A stretch of DNA of 64,000 nt from Antedon bifida (taxonomy: Eukaryota > Echinodermata > Crinoidea > Comatulida > Antedonidae). Numbering within the stretch: position 1 is the first letter of the stretch; each line of letters opens with the position of its first letter. Below, piece by piece: positions 25,701 through 40,600 of the stretch. Position numbers and translations under genes: made by a program. The notes beneath the pieces were generated by a model, which worked only from the letters and a program-made list of their open reading frames with translations, searched no databases and was not told the origin of the DNA. The stretch covers positions 9,207,395 to 9,271,394 of the forward strand of contig OY727100.1 of NCBI GenBank assembly GCA_963402885.1. Reading direction: 5' to 3'.

Positions 25701-28700
25701 CATATATTTTCAATTAATAGGAGAATGATTTGACTAAAAATCTATGTAATGGAGGAAGTTAATTTAATCAAGAAAGAGTGAAATCACTCTAAATTTTTCT
25801 ATATAAACTTTTTATAACATTCCCAAGTGTATCCTTGCAATTTGATTGGTTATTTTTGTATCAACATGCCATTTCTTCCATTTCAATAATTGAAAAGGAC
25901 TATTGCATGGTCAGCTTGTAAATAGATATAACAAAATTGCCAAGAATAAACCCACCTCTAGAGTGCACTGTCTGTAATTGCTATGCTCTGTTTAACCGCT
26001 TGGAATAGAACAATCTTTCAGAATATTCTTCGTATTCATAATTTTTTTTATATTAAAGTATTTCAAAGCTAATTTTCTTTTCTGTAGATTATTTGGTTAT
26101 AGTAACTAAAATAATGATTCTTTAACATTTAGGCCCTGTACAGTTAGAAAAATTCTTACTATACCTCCTAATAAAGCCAACTATTAAACCAGAGCCCTGA
26201 AAAATGCACCACACAAAACCAATCCATCAAGCAACAGTTGCAATACATTTTCAATAATATTTGATGATAAATGCTATTATTGAAAGATAATCTGGGAAAA
26301 ATACATTATTTAATAGGCTAATCTCTGGAGAATTTATCATTCCTTTACAATAGTGTTATGTATTACTATCAAATACTTCTAATCAATAACCACACTATTC
26401 AAAGGTATCTATAAAAGCCTTAGCACAGAAGACATGTGTAAGGAGCAACAAAACAAATGTAGAAAGACAATAGGTGTTAGCAGATGGACAAGGCACTCCA
26501 CTGTATCTATCACTTAATCCCATCCTAGGATCTGAAATCCATGACTCACAGATAGGATTCTCATTGGTCGAATCTTCTGGGTGTTTAACCATTAACATCT
26601 ATCATTCAGTGTATCTATTCTTCATAATACCAAATCATTTAGGCTTATTCGTTTTATGTTGTCTTTTTAAAGAATGCCTGCTTAATGATTTTTTTCAGTA
26701 AATAGTAATCAATTTAAAACTTTACAATGAAGATTGATTTGTTTGGGGTTGTTTTATTACAATTCATCTCATCCTCATTTAAAATCTTCTCTTGTATCCA
26801 TGAAAATCAATTTCTCTTTTAAACAATGTTGTGATATAAGAGAGGTTTTTAGCAGAATTAAAATATAAATTATCACTAAATTTGAATCCTAAAACCTTAA
26901 ATAGAATTGAGTGTCTATCAGAGAGAACATCTGAAGAAGCTTTCTGCTTCCACATGAGATTCCATCTTCCTGATTCTGGTTGTTTTTGTAAACTAAATAT
27001 TTTTGGGTTAACTTTTATAAAATGTTAGTAACTGGCCTAATAACTGTTGTCATTTCTTTATTTCAAGAATTGCATCTCTGTTCTGTTCTGATGGAAAGAC
27101 ACCATTGTGCCATTAAAGACAGTTTTCCCTTTGATTTACCACCGCTAATCTGACGACTAAGTTTAGTAATACTGTTAGTAATACTGTTGTAGCCGACAAG
27201 AATATCTTTTGTATCCCTAATGTTGTATAAAACAAAGCCGACACCTCAAAGAGGTTTTGATACACAAAAGCTTCTTAATCTCTTGTAAAAAAATAAAAAC
27301 AAAACTTTGCTGCTGATCCTATGACTGTTATCAACTGAATGCCCAAGACTAAATGCCCTTACTACCTATCTATTGTCCCATCACATGGTTTTTAACCAAA
27401 ACAATTGTTTTATTTTACTGTATAGTGTTCACAAATAATGGTATCACTGCGGTGGACTGTGATCAATCAAGCATCATATGTCTTGGGCATTGAGAGGAAT
27501 AGCAACACAGCTATTAATGGTAAATGAGATCTAGCTGCAAGAATCACAATTCGTTTAATTATTTTTAACACAATTGTTTTTACAGAGTGCGACTCTCCTG
27601 TACCTTTGATCTCCCCTTCAGTGTCATTTCCTTGATGCTATTTTATTAACTAAATGATTCTTTTGGTGTTATGAAAATAAAATCAATTTCATCTAGTTAA
27701 TTATTTCTAATTATACAGATTTTGATGCTATGCTAGAAACTATTTAACAAGAAATAATTGTATGTATTTAGGCCTAGCCCATTTATTTTTCACACTTTGT
27801 TCGTGGAATTGATATGTTCAAATCCCAACGGATTGTGAGTATCATTAGTGCTGTAGAATATATCTGTTTTATATTACAAATTTAATTGTAAAATTTGCTG
27901 CATAGACAGATTTTAGGTAGCTTTCAATTTCATGTAGTACCATTCTGTCCACGCTAAAAAACATGAACGATTGCAGAATGACGTTTTTTTCCTGAACAGC
28001 TTTGTCCATTTAAATTAAATTTACTATGATACAAATAATTAATATATGTAATATTCGTGAATATATTTGAACCATTGAATGAATATAATAACATTAATAT
28101 TTGTTTTATATAACGTCATTTGAAGGTCTTGATTGCATATAACAAGAAGAACATGCATAGTACCAAACACTCACATAAAACAAAAATGTACTCTTGATGT
28201 CACATGGGTTCAATGGAGTATTTTATTTATTGAATATCATGTGACCCATGATCGTCCAATCAAATGACAAGGATATACTTACATGGCAATAGTTAATTTT
28301 AGGCTTTCTGCAAAAACCTCATTTCTTCTAAATCAAGTTACCATTTTTATTGTATTTTTTTAATGAATAAATTGTGTCTTCTAAATGTTGGACAAACCCC
28401 TAATAAGAAGTGGCTTTACATCTTGAAAACCTTTGTTAATGTTATTCTCCTGCACTTTCCCTCTTTTTGTATCTTCCCACTAGGACCCACTTACATTCAT
28501 TCTAATTATCTTTAGTTGTAACATCTTCTATATAAAATACTGTAAGTTATATCATCTGTTTAAATTAAATCTATTGAAGCAATGATATGGCCATTGATTT
28601 TTATAGTTCTGTAGACACATTATATCATAAATTTATCAACTAATAAGTTGGTTAGATTGAAGATTTAGATTTATGCTTTTTTAGCACAGATTCATGTCTA

Positions 28701-29160
28701 CGATTGGTTAAATGTAAAGGCGATAAAATGCAGTGTAAACCTATCTAATTCCCTTGAAAATGATAAAGTATCACATGCTAAAGACATGCTATATGTAATA
28801 AGCTTACAAGTGTTTTAGTAATATTATTATGTTGGTTATCTTTCTTAGGTTATTGACTGCCTATTAAATATGAAATCAATATGATAAAATTTATTTATTT
28901 TTTATTTTCATCATCCAGTTGGCTTGCCATTTACAAAACGGAAAAGGACAAATATATGTATATAATAGTTTTTATGTTAGTCTGAATAATATCTAAAGAT
29001 ATTATGGTGTTACTAAAATGTTTATTTGTCTTATTTTTTTTATATAATTTAAATCAATATTTATTTCTTCCAAACATAAGAATTACAATGCAACAACAAA
29101 AGTGTTTTAAAGAAAAAAATATTGAAAAACAAATAATTAAAACAGAGGAAATATTCCTTA
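19773..29160. other. Long AT-rich spacer, no gene seen
   Basis: About 9.4 kb with only short frames (79 codons or fewer) and no domains. Contents I can support are the 39 bp tandem duplication at 20065-20142, a poly(T) tract near 21294-21309 and a (TA)n run near 21366-21381. Patches at 27030-27180 and 27430-27560 are compositionally more complex and could be conserved non-coding sequence. Confidence 0.5.
20065..20142. repeat. Exact 39 bp tandem duplication
   Basis: Two adjacent 39 bp copies (20065-20103 and 20104-20142) starting taaaatttgcagtggagg are identical by eye, which implies a recent duplication. A diverged relative of the unit (ggggatccatgattttgaaa) occurs at 24299-24330, so the unit itself belongs to a dispersed sequence. 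Confidence 0.9.
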
Positions 29161-32100
29161 CATTAAAAGATATATTGTCTCCCTGAAAAAATGAATTAAA
29201 CAATTGTTAAACAATTATATTTATTCACTTTGACCAACAATTGAGTTATTTGCCAGGAAAACCCTTAATTTAAAGAAAGAACACATCACAGGTTTTTGGT
29301 TAGATTTTGGTTTATTTTGTTTATTTTATATAGTTTTTATGTGAATTTAATAAATTTATTAAAACTAAAAAATAGCTTATCCAACGTTTGGATTTTTATT
29401 TCTCATAATTTGATGGACCATAAATCTTTATTACCAGTATTAATTGTGTTCCATTCATTTTTAAATCTCTGTTTAATCTTAAAATTATTTTATAACCTGT
29501 ATAGTCTTCTTCCATTTATGTTTAATTGATATATAGTCATGCATATTCTGTGATTAATTGTATTGTGTACTGTGAAAAAAATATCTTTATATTAATGCTA
29601 CTAAATTGGTTGCATAATTTTATATATCTCCTCTGAAACCGCTGAATGGTACATGCTCACATTTGGCACACTGATGTTTCTCTATGGGCTGCACACGATA
29701 GACTATATCACTTTTCCTGAATTTTAAGGTTACGTCACTTATCAACTACACAACCGCCTCGGTTGTGTACCGCAATGGCCAGATCTACAAATACCATGCC
29801 GAGCCGCCAAAGTAAAAAGTGTTTAGTCTCGGTAGCCAGCCAACGGTATCGACTGATCACATCGTTAAATTAATAAATTACACATATCCTCGGAACAGAA
29901 CAAATTTTGTAAATCACGGCTAGCTCAGTGAGTAAAACGCTGTGGCCATTGATATCAATGCTTAGCATATTCGATATATTGTTGAACATGAAACAACTTA
30001 CCACCAAATTTACGGAAAACAATTATTACCAATTGTGTGAGCAATATGAGGTCCTTTGTATCATGTTTTCATTCGATTTATTTCCACTTTTTTATTTTAT
30101 CGGTAGCTAATTGTGACCCATTGCATACACATCACTGTTTCTGAGCATAAAAACAAAGCTCTTACAAAAAACAAAATATCAAATAATACACCATGAACAC
30201 CCAAAATATATAGTCAACCACTTTCATTTTCGACTACCACAACTTTTTTGTGTTGATTTCAAGTCTGTAAGCAGCTGTAGTTTTATTATTCCAATACTTT
30301 ACATCTTAATTCTATAAATTACCAATTCATATTTTATCATTGAAATGTTTTAAACTGCTGACTGATTGACAGAGTTCAATGTGCATGTCCCATTCATCTA
30401 CTTCTTGCCCTCCTATTCAAAATGTACATGCACGTTGTCATCACTTTCTGATGCGCACCCTAGATTAATATTCACACAACACAATTTTTCTTTAGCGTAT
30501 TTTATTTTCATAAAGTCTTAACACAATAAACTTCCATATTCAGTATTGCTTTCATTTTTTAGCTTACAGTTATTTCAAAGTGAAGAAATACTTTGTGTAT
30601 AACAAAATCAATGGCCGTAAATAGTTCAAAATTTTATTCTTGAAAAATTTTTTTTATAAATAATTTACCAGTGTAGTTTTATCAGGGAGGAGTGCGCTTT
30701 TATTATACTTACTCATCTCATGCAAATTTGTTTATAACCACTTATTAAGGCAAAACTTCTAGTATAAATAATTAAGAAAAATTATTGCTGAAAATAACAT
30801 ATTGAATAACAATTTTTTTATGGTATTTTATTTGGTTTTTAATTATTACCTTTAGTGGTCTAGACTGGCAGTGAAAAGGGGCTATGGAGAAATTCATCAT
30901 TACATATAAATGAGAATTTATTTGATTTTATATGCCTGCTGAGATTGCCTGCAACCTTGGATGGGATGTCTATTGTAAAAAGTAGCATGCTTACACTGTC
31001 CTGCACCACAGGGTTTCCGGGGCATTATAAACTAACTTTATTGAACGTCTGCTTTTTTTAGAGCATTTTCCCAGCATTTTTTATTTTTATATGTGTATTG
31101 TATTTTATTGTATTGTTTTGCTGTCTTGTAATTATTTTTATTTTGTAATCTCTAGGTTTCTTTTGATTGTGGTTTCTTAGCCGATAGTCAGATTTTGTTT
31201 TTTGAAAAGTATTCATTTGTCTTGCCTTTGTTTTTGGAGAACTTTTTACTAATACCATGTAACTGATAGTTTAAATAATCTTATTATTTCTTAGGTAATA
31301 GCTAGTTCCTAAACTGTACTTGTTTCCTAACCCTTAGCTAAGCACAGTCTAGACAACACAGCTTGGTTCCCTGTCTTATGTCTAAAACCATGATTTACAA
31401 TACTTATGTTTACAGAGAGGTGAAAATTAGATAAGTGTTAGCCTTTTAATCACCAATTAATTAACAATAAAACCTAATTCTTATTTCTTGTTTGTTCATT
31501 CAATATTTTGCAGATAGTTAGGGCTATTTTCTCCATGGTTAGGAAAGCATTGTTTTTTATGCCTTGGGAGTTTAGTGGTATTATGTTTGTTAAACTGAAG
31601 AAAAGATATAGCTAATAGTTTGAAGAATTTCTATTATAAATCTAAATTGCAATTAAACATGGTCAGTGCATGGGACAATGACAAACTAAATTAAAACTAC
31701 ACTAAATAATTAAGAAAACTCCCACCACCAATTGCATGTGACTTCTTTTATAATCCACCTTTAGTTGCCAGTAATTAATTGAATTGATAACAAAATCTAT
31801 AGGAAAACCCATACAATGCATGTATTTTTTCCTATCAATAAACTAAAAATTTCCATTTCCATCAAGGTGTTGGTAAAACCATAGTAATAGTATTAGGCCT
31901 ACATCTACCAAAGAATTATTTATTTTAAATAATTCCTCCATGCATATACTATATTTAATATGTAGAGTTTATTTGATTGAGAAAAAATATACCGCTAATA
32001 GTGTATTATACTTATTTTCTTATGAAAGTTATTTGGACATATACATTTAGGTTATTGATCATTGATCATTTTTCATATAATAAAATGAAAATACAGAGAT

Positions 32101-32440
32101 AAATTTTTTTAAATTAAATAATTCTGACAGGAAGGACAATACTTGTTGTTGTTGACTTTTAACTATTTTTGCTAGTATGACATGGTTGTTGCATTAAGAA
32201 TTCACAAAATGTAAAATCAGTACATTCCTTTAACGTTTCTACCCTAAGTGACTGAGGCTAAATAAGGTATTTTTAATAGGTTTAGGAAAAATGCATTTTT
32301 ATGACTGTAACTTTCTGCAACTGTTGGTTTTATTGTTATGTGAAATGTTTTGGCCTAAATCGGAAGTTGTTTCAGATTACCTTTTAGGATGTAGTTCATT
32401 TATTTGCTTTTTTACTCGATATGATACTTGCTGAACTTTA
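29161..32440. other. Spacer with one partial MITE end
   Basis: 29165-29195 begins aaaagatatattgtctccc, the end of the MITE family seen at 667, 8400 and 49350. 29640-29900 is more complex and CpG-bearing, with a short hairpin (acaaccg-cct-cggttgt near 29749). A lone A-box-like tagctcagtgagt lies near 29920. No gene is supported. Confidence 0.45.
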
Positions 32441-32600
32441 TATTTCATTTTCTTGTAATTTTAAGGTACACAATTCAAGATCTTTTGAGTTTTTATGTGT
32501 TTCCTTTTCTTCTTTATCGACTTGTTTTTCTTTTCTTTTTTTTTTTCTTTGTATTTTTCTGATGATGATGAATAAAGAATGTTTGATTTGATATTTGAAA
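32441..32600 (+). repeat. Probable retroelement 3' tail
   Basis: A T-rich tract leads to tgatgatgatgaataaagaa and tgtttgatttgat. The aataaa signal followed by tandem TTTGAT-like units is typical of LINE 3' ends. No recognisable coding sequence precedes it. Confidence 0.35.
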
Positions 32601-35600
32601 TCTTTTTTAACTTTTGGCAGTTTGGAAATATCTTTTAAACAAGATTAAGAGTTTTGAGTTGATTTTTTTATTATTAGGCCATATTTAACTTTAAAAACAT
32701 AATCATCATATGGCATATATCTTGGCCCTTGGAATTAAATGTAATGTTTTAATCCTTCTTTCTTTTTTTCATTGATATAAAGCTTTTTCCAACAAATTCT
32801 GTTAAATTCATATTATTGATTATATTGGAAACAATACACTTATTAAAGAACAAATTTATAATTAAGATAGATCATTATGGAAATTTAATTTTAAAACAAA
32901 ACTGGACATTAAGTAAAACCAGTAGATGGTTACTTTAATTAAATACATTCAACCTATTGTCTTCATCCAGGCCCCTGAAAAGAATTTTATAATTGGAGGA
33001 AGACCTAACACAAAACAAACTTTGAAAAGAGCAATGCTTTCCTTTACATGTTTAATTACATCAATTAATTGAAGTGTCTACTGATCTAGAAAATCTCCAT
33101 TCTTATGTTGGAAGGAATCATTTTGTCTCCAATACAACATAGGTAGGGTATCCAATTACTAATAAACAAAAGCTTATAGAAATTTCTGTTTACTGCTTTT
33201 TTAAAAGACTGTAACAACTTTGCCTAGTATCTAAAGTGCCGCTAGTGTGGTCTAGACAAAAGGTGTGTTTTTGGGTATCATAGGTGCCCCTTCTTCTGAC
33301 TCTAGACTAAAGTCACTAAAACCTCTTTTGACAAAGGTGAAACATAGATAATTGTTGTCTTTTCAAGACTAATTAATGAACAAAAACTTAATTATAGTTC
33401 ATTTGTGATGGTCATTCATTCATTTATATAGTTAGACAAGGATCATTTACCTCTTGGTGCCTTCAGATAGTTAGTCTTTTTGCTTTTTAATTATGTAGGT
33501 ATCTTCAAAGAACTTTTCCAGTGGGATTTTGGATTTAGTTAGATTAGAATAAAGGGTAAGTGAACACTGTAAGACTATAGAATACTTGCTTCACCATTAC
33601 TCTGTCGTAAAACTGCATTGTCTAACCAGAAATCAGAAAAAAGGACAGGGAGATAAGTGTGGATGACAGAAATACCAGGCCTTATTCTCAATGGAAAAAG
33701 AATGACTGATAACTACTAATAACTTATTTGTAACAAACAAAAACCATTTCATTATTTTGATTAAAAAATTCATAATTTGCAAATTGAATAGTGTTTCCAT
33801 TAATTGTTGTCTGTTAATTTATAGTAAAGATACTTTCTTTTTTGTATTAATTTTTAAATTATCTTTTTTTTAAATAATGCCCTATAGCTTTTCACTCTTT
33901 GTAAGTAATTATATATGTAAGTATTTCCTGCCATCACTTGGTGCTACTTACATTTTGTAAAATTAAAATAACTTTAAATTATGCAGTAGAATGTATGAAA
34001 TCAGATGCTGTAAATTCATTAAACACAATAAAATTTAAATTTATTAATAACATTAATTTTTGTTCCATTGTTAGTTTTCCTCATTATTTTAGGGCTTTAC
34101 TGTTTTTTTTTTTGTTTTTCTTATAGAATATTAGAAATAAGATAAATATACAAACCAAGTGATTTGATGGATATGACATATTTTTATAAGATTCTTGAAA
34201 ATTAAAAAATAAAAATGTTCATATGCATAAATGTAATATTATTTCTATCTATGGCTTTTACATGTACCTGGACATATGTTATAATGTGAGTTATGCTGAT
34301 AACGTCTATGGCGATGCTCTGCTTTTCTGATTTCCATTCTCGTTAAGTTAATGATCTGGATGCAGTATCGCCCTACTTAATGATAAATGATATTAAAAAA
34401 CACACTAACCAGGTCAGCAAAGTTTCTCTATCTTTCTGCATGTATTGTGACATGTTCAACACGCTTGCCTGGCTTTTCGCATAGCTTGTGTATAAATGTG
34501 AGATGTTACGTGACAAGGAAAGGGATCTTCAATTGATCCATGCTTAAGATTGTGTTCTATGACTGAAAACAAGAAAAATGATACATTTAATCTCAAAATT
34601 ATTAATTTATCATGAATTTCTTGTTAGAAAGAAAAATCATGTAGCATAACTAGTAGATACCATTATATTATTTATAAAAAGATTAGGCCAACTAAACAAT
34701 TTTTTTTTTGTGTGTTAATTGCCAATTAAAGGCAGGATTGGAAAGGGGCTTCATCAAAATCGAGTAATGCCAATTTAAAAACTTGTCATTTTGAATTTTA
34801 AAAATTAAATTAATTTTAAGTTCATTACCGAAATAATTTTGTTAAAGATGTCTACAAATACATTTCTTTTTTTTTATTTTTACTATTAGGCCTAACAATG
34901 ATAACAATCTATACAACTAGGCCAGACTAGGCTGCTAAACAGGATTTGTATAAGGCCCGGACATATGGCATCACAAGTCGGTTATAGCTTTGGTTGAAAA
35001 TGGAATCGAGGATCAATTTCCCAGTATTCTAGTTGGTGAGTGGTGATTAAGGTACGTTTTAGCCAGCTTGGAGTTGCATTAATTAAATAACTGATGTCAT
35101 CATTCCTGTTACATATGGTTGAAGCATACAAGCTAAGCTTTGCTTAGTTCAAAACTTTTTGTTTTGTTTTTTTCGTTTTCAAGAAAAAACTATGATTTTC
35201 CAATAAAACTTGAATTTGATTTATTGTAAATTAGTATGACTATTGAATAGAATGTGGGATTCATGAAGCATAAACAGAATATTTTGTTATATAAATTGCT
35301 AAGATTCCCACTCCAGTGCATTATTATTAATAGTTTCTTTTTACACCATTGAAACATATTTCATTTTTACTTTCATTGGGTTATTCCATTATTAATTACC
35401 TGATTGAATATTCAGGTAACTTTATTAATATAGAGGGCAGCAAACTATTAACTTTAATTAATTGTGAAACCTTGTTTTATAATGTAATAGCTTTCAGAGT
35501 TATAAGGGAGTTTCTAAATTTGTGTTTATTATCGGAGATGGGATGAACACTTGATTGTCCAATTTCCAGAAATGCATAAAACAATAGTGAATACTTTCAA

Positions 35601-37530
35601 TAGAATTAACATGAACTGAAGAACTGAGAACTGAGAATTATTATTATGTTATTATTACAATTTTAAATATTAATAATACCGTAATGATTACATTTGTTTA
35701 GAATATGCACGTCACCACATTTGTTTTTGCCAAAAAGACTACCGTATTTGCTACTACAATATATGTTTAACAAATAGGTCTATATTTTTTTAATATATAT
35801 ATTTAAAAAAGTTTGCTTGCATTAACACCAATGGAAAAACTATTAATTAGGTGGCATAGAATATACTGAAATAATGATATTATCTTAAAATCAATTGTGA
35901 TAACTATAATACAGTTTTGTATTTACAAGTCATGCTTAGCATATAAAAAGAAAATTTATCAAAACCAATATGGAACCTTTACAAAATAGAAATTTCTAAT
36001 TTGATAAACAATGATTATGCATGTTATCATATTAAGGATAAACAAAAATGGACTGACTTCTTTAGATTTTTATATCCTCAATTTTTGATGGAAAAATGTT
36101 AGTGTATTTTTTTACACTATGATCAAAAGAGAACACAGAAAAAACCACCAAAAAAAGTGTGCCTAGGTAAGGCCTATTGACACTTATATTTTGTGTGTGC
36201 TTATATACACATGTATTTTATTTGTACATGATGTAAACTCAATTACTAAACATTTATTTATTTATGTTCAATATCCAAACTGCACCATTATTTCTACTTT
36301 TTAAGGATCATGCTAGTTTGTTTGTAATTTACTTTTAAATACTGTATAAAAACCTATTTATTAACGAATGATACATCTTTTTAGATGAAATAAAAGTGGG
36401 AAGAACCCACAAAAGACAAAAAAAAAACAAACAAAAATACTATAATACAAGTATGGTAAATTCAAAGACCACCAAATTAAAAAGTTATAAGATAAGACCT
36501 TTTTTCCTACTTTTCGATTTCATCAAAGAGTAAAGAATATGAAACATTTATCTTTGGTTTTGTACATCTCCACCCATTTCTTAAGTCATTATTCAGCTAA
36601 ACCGATTTCAGCTTATTACCACCCACTATCCGCCATCTCAGCTTTACTTTGATTAACCACTGTGATTAATTTAATAGCCTTTTGTATCCCTTTTATATCC
36701 TAGATAATTCCAATATAATCCCTGCTAGATTCAACAATTTACAATCTCTGTGCGATTGTGTTAGGATTAATTGTGATAGCTTTGATGAATCTGGATGTAC
36801 ACAACATGCCTACATCCACTGTAGGCATTTAACCAGCTTTGCACCTGCGCTGTTATACATCTCCTAAGAAACTCCCAATCTTCCTCAATGAATTCTACAT
36901 CCATTGTCTATTTTTATCTACATAATTCATCTTTTCTGTGTGTTTTAAAAATATGTATTGATTCATTTTTGCATATAAAGTTTGTATTGTCCTGTTTCTT
37001 GATCTTGTACAGATGTGTTTTGCCATTTCAATCCTTTTTTGATTGATATTTTCAATAGCTTTTGTCCATAACTGACCTGCTTTATAGTTTTTATTTTTTA
37101 TCGCTATGTTTGAAGTTATTTACATTTTGTAAAGAGAATTATCTTTCCTTTTTTCATTTATTTATTTCATTTCAATGTAAATCAAAAAAGGTGGCGAAAG
37201 GTGGATAAAAGAGATTAAAGGATAATATAAGAAATATATGAAGCCAGGTTTAAACTGGAGGTGCACACAAAAAAATTCAAATTTCATAATTCAGTTTATA
37301 ATAAACATTACTTTCACCTATATTCAAATATTTTTTTAATTTCTTATATGCTACATGGTTATTATGTCTCTAATCTCTCGCAATGATCCTAACGATATAT
37401 AAAATACTGATGTAGGCCTACTATAAAATAAATAAGATAGAGAAAGAAGATTGTTTTGCATGGTTATTCGAACAAAAGAGAAACGTTTAAAGACACTACC
37501 TAATTTAACTTTTAACATACTATATGGACC
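32601..37530. other. AT-rich spacer, no gene seen
   Basis: Frames of 62-65 codons without domains. 34250-34560, 34900-35110 and 36590-36900 are less AT-rich but match nothing I recognise. Confidence 0.5.
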
Positions 37531-37534
37531 TATT

Positions 37535-37640
37535 GCGATAATTTTATTCGTCTCTAAACAGTTAAAAGTGTGAAAAATAATCATTTAAGCGGCCCGCTAT
37601 AAATACCAAAATGTATCGCTTGCTGATTGATATTTTAATA
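37535..37640 (+). repeat. Dispersed repeat with CTATAAATACC core, copy 1
   Basis: It shares with 47925-48045 the ordered blocks ttcgtctctaaacag, tgtgaaaa.taat, aatttaag/catttaag, cc.ctataaatacc and gattgata. The two copies differ by several substitutions and a small indel. The TATA-like core (ctataaata) in both copies is notable. The family is not identified. Confidence 0.55.
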
Positions 37641-40600
37641 TTGTGATGTAGAGACAACATCAGGCTAGGCCTATAGCTAGCGCACTATTGCTGTTACCTA
37701 CAAAACTAAGCCTTACTAGGCCTAGAAATGTCTACAAGAGAACTTTCGACATTTAAGACAAGAAATGACCTGGTTTAATGTTTTTAAAGTTATATACAGT
37801 ATATGCATTATTTTTACAAAACGTCAAAAATTGCATGTCTAGTGTCTTTAATCGTAGGCTAGACCAGAAAAACATGGTTATGCGTTTGTACCAGAAGCTA
37901 GATATTGGCTAGCCTCACTTGATTGGTGACATTGTGGAATGTTAATAAATATATTGTTTATGATAAATTTATTTTAGTTAATCATGGGACTGCGGACTCT
38001 TGTAGTTATACTAATCATACTTACCAATTCATCTATGTAAATGAAATGGGGTTCGTTCGATCAGGATGAAGAGACAAGAATATGTGTGTGTGCGTCTCGC
38101 CAGCTCGTCGAGCATGGCCATGCAGCAACATCGAGAGGAGACGTGACCTTTACAACTAAGGTCATTTTTTGTTGATCGAAAAGAGAACTACCTAACTGGT
38201 GAAAAAACATACAGTGCTCTTTCAATATATTTTTCGGATTTCTCAGAAACTGCTTATTTTTATATGAATTTTTTTGTTTGTACCTACTAAATTAATATAC
38301 TGAAGTAAATAACAGAAAGAAAAGCCCTCTGAGTATACTGTACCTCCACTTAATATTATGAAACTGATTAAATAGCACCTTCTTTTACAGGATAGGACCG
38401 TATTTTGAAAAAGCCAGTTTGTATGTGAATAAAGGTCTAAATGCCCAAATTAATGATCATAAGCTTGATCTGTGCACGTGAAATTGAAGGTCTGAACTAG
38501 CTTCTACTAATTTTATAAAACAAGTTTCCATTTCAAAATATAAATAACAATAAATGAAAATTTAACACACCTGAGCTGTGATGTCCTTTATCATTCTTAT
38601 TTGTATAGAGTTGTTTAAAAATGGTTAATAATTGTGTATTAAATAAATTCATATTTAGTAGAGTTCATAAAACTAATTTCTCTGTGGTTTACAGTAGCTA
38701 TGTATGTAATGGTGCATTGAACTTATATTTTTAGTTCAAGTATGAAGGATTTTTTTCTGCAAGGTCTAACTTAATTATCTATCTTTTGTTGGTTATGTAT
38801 CGTTCACTCAGTGGGGTTCCCTAACACCTCTCTTCATGCAGGTGTTCTCCGTGTCCTTTCTGGTATAATTTCCCTTTACGTCCACAAGTTTCCTTCTTCA
38901 TTCTACTGCTTTTGATATCATGATAATTAACTACATTAATCTCTCTAAAGCTCTTAAAGGAATTTACAAGGTTAAAAATAACTTATTAACATTCATAGGC
39001 AGTGTTACATTAAGTAGTTTGTTTTTTTCTATTCAATGATCATATTTTCCTCTCCCACGTTTGGCATTGAAACGATTTCTATCTACTTTGAAACTGTCCT
39101 GTCAGTGTTTTGATTTATGTTTGTTTTTTGTATATTGATGTTTAATTTTGTTACTAAATATATTTATTGACTTCTTCTTTTGTTGTTCGCTCATCATTAG
39201 AGTTAAAGAATTACCAATTTCAATGTACTTTAAGTTCGTTGGCCAAATTCTGCATCTGCAATGCAATAACTACTAAAATAACAATTTATAGAAACGTTAT
39301 GATGTCACATTATTCTAATATATATATATAGCTATCTTTATTGTTATAAACAAATACTGAACATTATTCTGTAAGAAAAAAGACCAAAACAGATATATTT
39401 GGCCTTGTAAAACATCATTTTTTTCAAATAATGTAATCTTAAATATGTTAAGCCTTCCTACTACAATGAGTATGAACACTTTTAATAAATTGTATCTTAA
39501 TTGTTTTTTTATCATTAAAGGATGGAAAAAGCAAGTAAAAACACCTAAACATTGAAAGATGTGTGTCTATTTCTAGAAAATTTAAAATTCTAAATTTCCT
39601 ATATTTATGTTTTTAAAGAATTGCTTTTTCTTGTACTACATAAACACAGTTGTCTTGTATGTCATTGTATACGTATAGAATTTACATAGAAATCATGTAA
39701 TAATTAAAATGTAACTATCATTCATTTCTATCATTATTAACTTGGAAAACTTATTTTCTTCAACATATCTTTCAATGTCATATATTCTTAAACCAAACTG
39801 TAGTCCTACCAAAGTTTGAAGTTTGACTTAATGAAGTCGGACTTTAGTTGAGCTTAACACATCTTGTAAACAATGACAGGAAAGTAAATGAAAACGAATG
39901 GTTCAAGAATTTATCAAACATGGGGTCAAATGTCCATACAAATAAACCCAATTTAAATACACTTTCCACAGTTTAGTTTAGTTTCTTTGGTTCTTTGTCC
40001 TTTTCATTTCCAAACTAAGGGTTTCTTTTTATTGATAACTTTTAATCATTTCATTTAGTTTGATAAACTTACTTGTTAACAATGTGAATGACTGGTGAAA
40101 AGTAATATGATAAAATATCTAAAACCCGAACACACACTAGTTATAAGAAAACTGATTACTTTTGGAAATGGTATCTATGCGCTCCCTGAAGATTTGCTAA
40201 TAGATTTGTGATCAACTGTGAAAATGGGTTTTCAGAAGATAGTAAGATTGTAATGAAAGAGTTTAATTCCCAAGTTGAATTTGAAAATTGATAAATTAAT
40301 GCATTTTTATTCAGTAGACGAAATCATAATGATAAATGAAGTAAATACACCCTGAAACTGTGTTCATCCCAATGGGACCATGCACACACGGAAAAAAAAT
40401 ACAATGGGAAAATTTACAGACAGTATAAACCTATTTGTTACAGGCATCCTCCTGTTCGTTTGTAATTTTTAAAGGTGAATTCCGGGGTTAAAATTTCTAT
40501 TGTTTTGGATAAGATAATCTGATGACACTTTTATTACAGTTTTAAATTGTGAATGATTGGTGGAAAACATCTGCTATGTACGAATCAATGTGATTGGTTG

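Noticed and set aside
29915-29985. A-box-like tagctcagtgagt suggesting a tRNA or SINE head
   Set aside because: No convincing B box at the right distance and no cloverleaf.
36682-36867. 61-codon Cys-containing frame
   Set aside because: Its Cys/His spacing fits no zinc finger pattern and it lacks context.
37984-38040. 18-codon frame resembling a signal peptide (MGLRTLVVILIILTNSSM)
   Set aside because: Very short, ends in a stop, no plus-strand splice donor to continue it.
40507-40570. CTGATGA words as hammerhead ribozyme cores
   Set aside because: No GAAA plus paired stems in the required arrangement here or at 32557.
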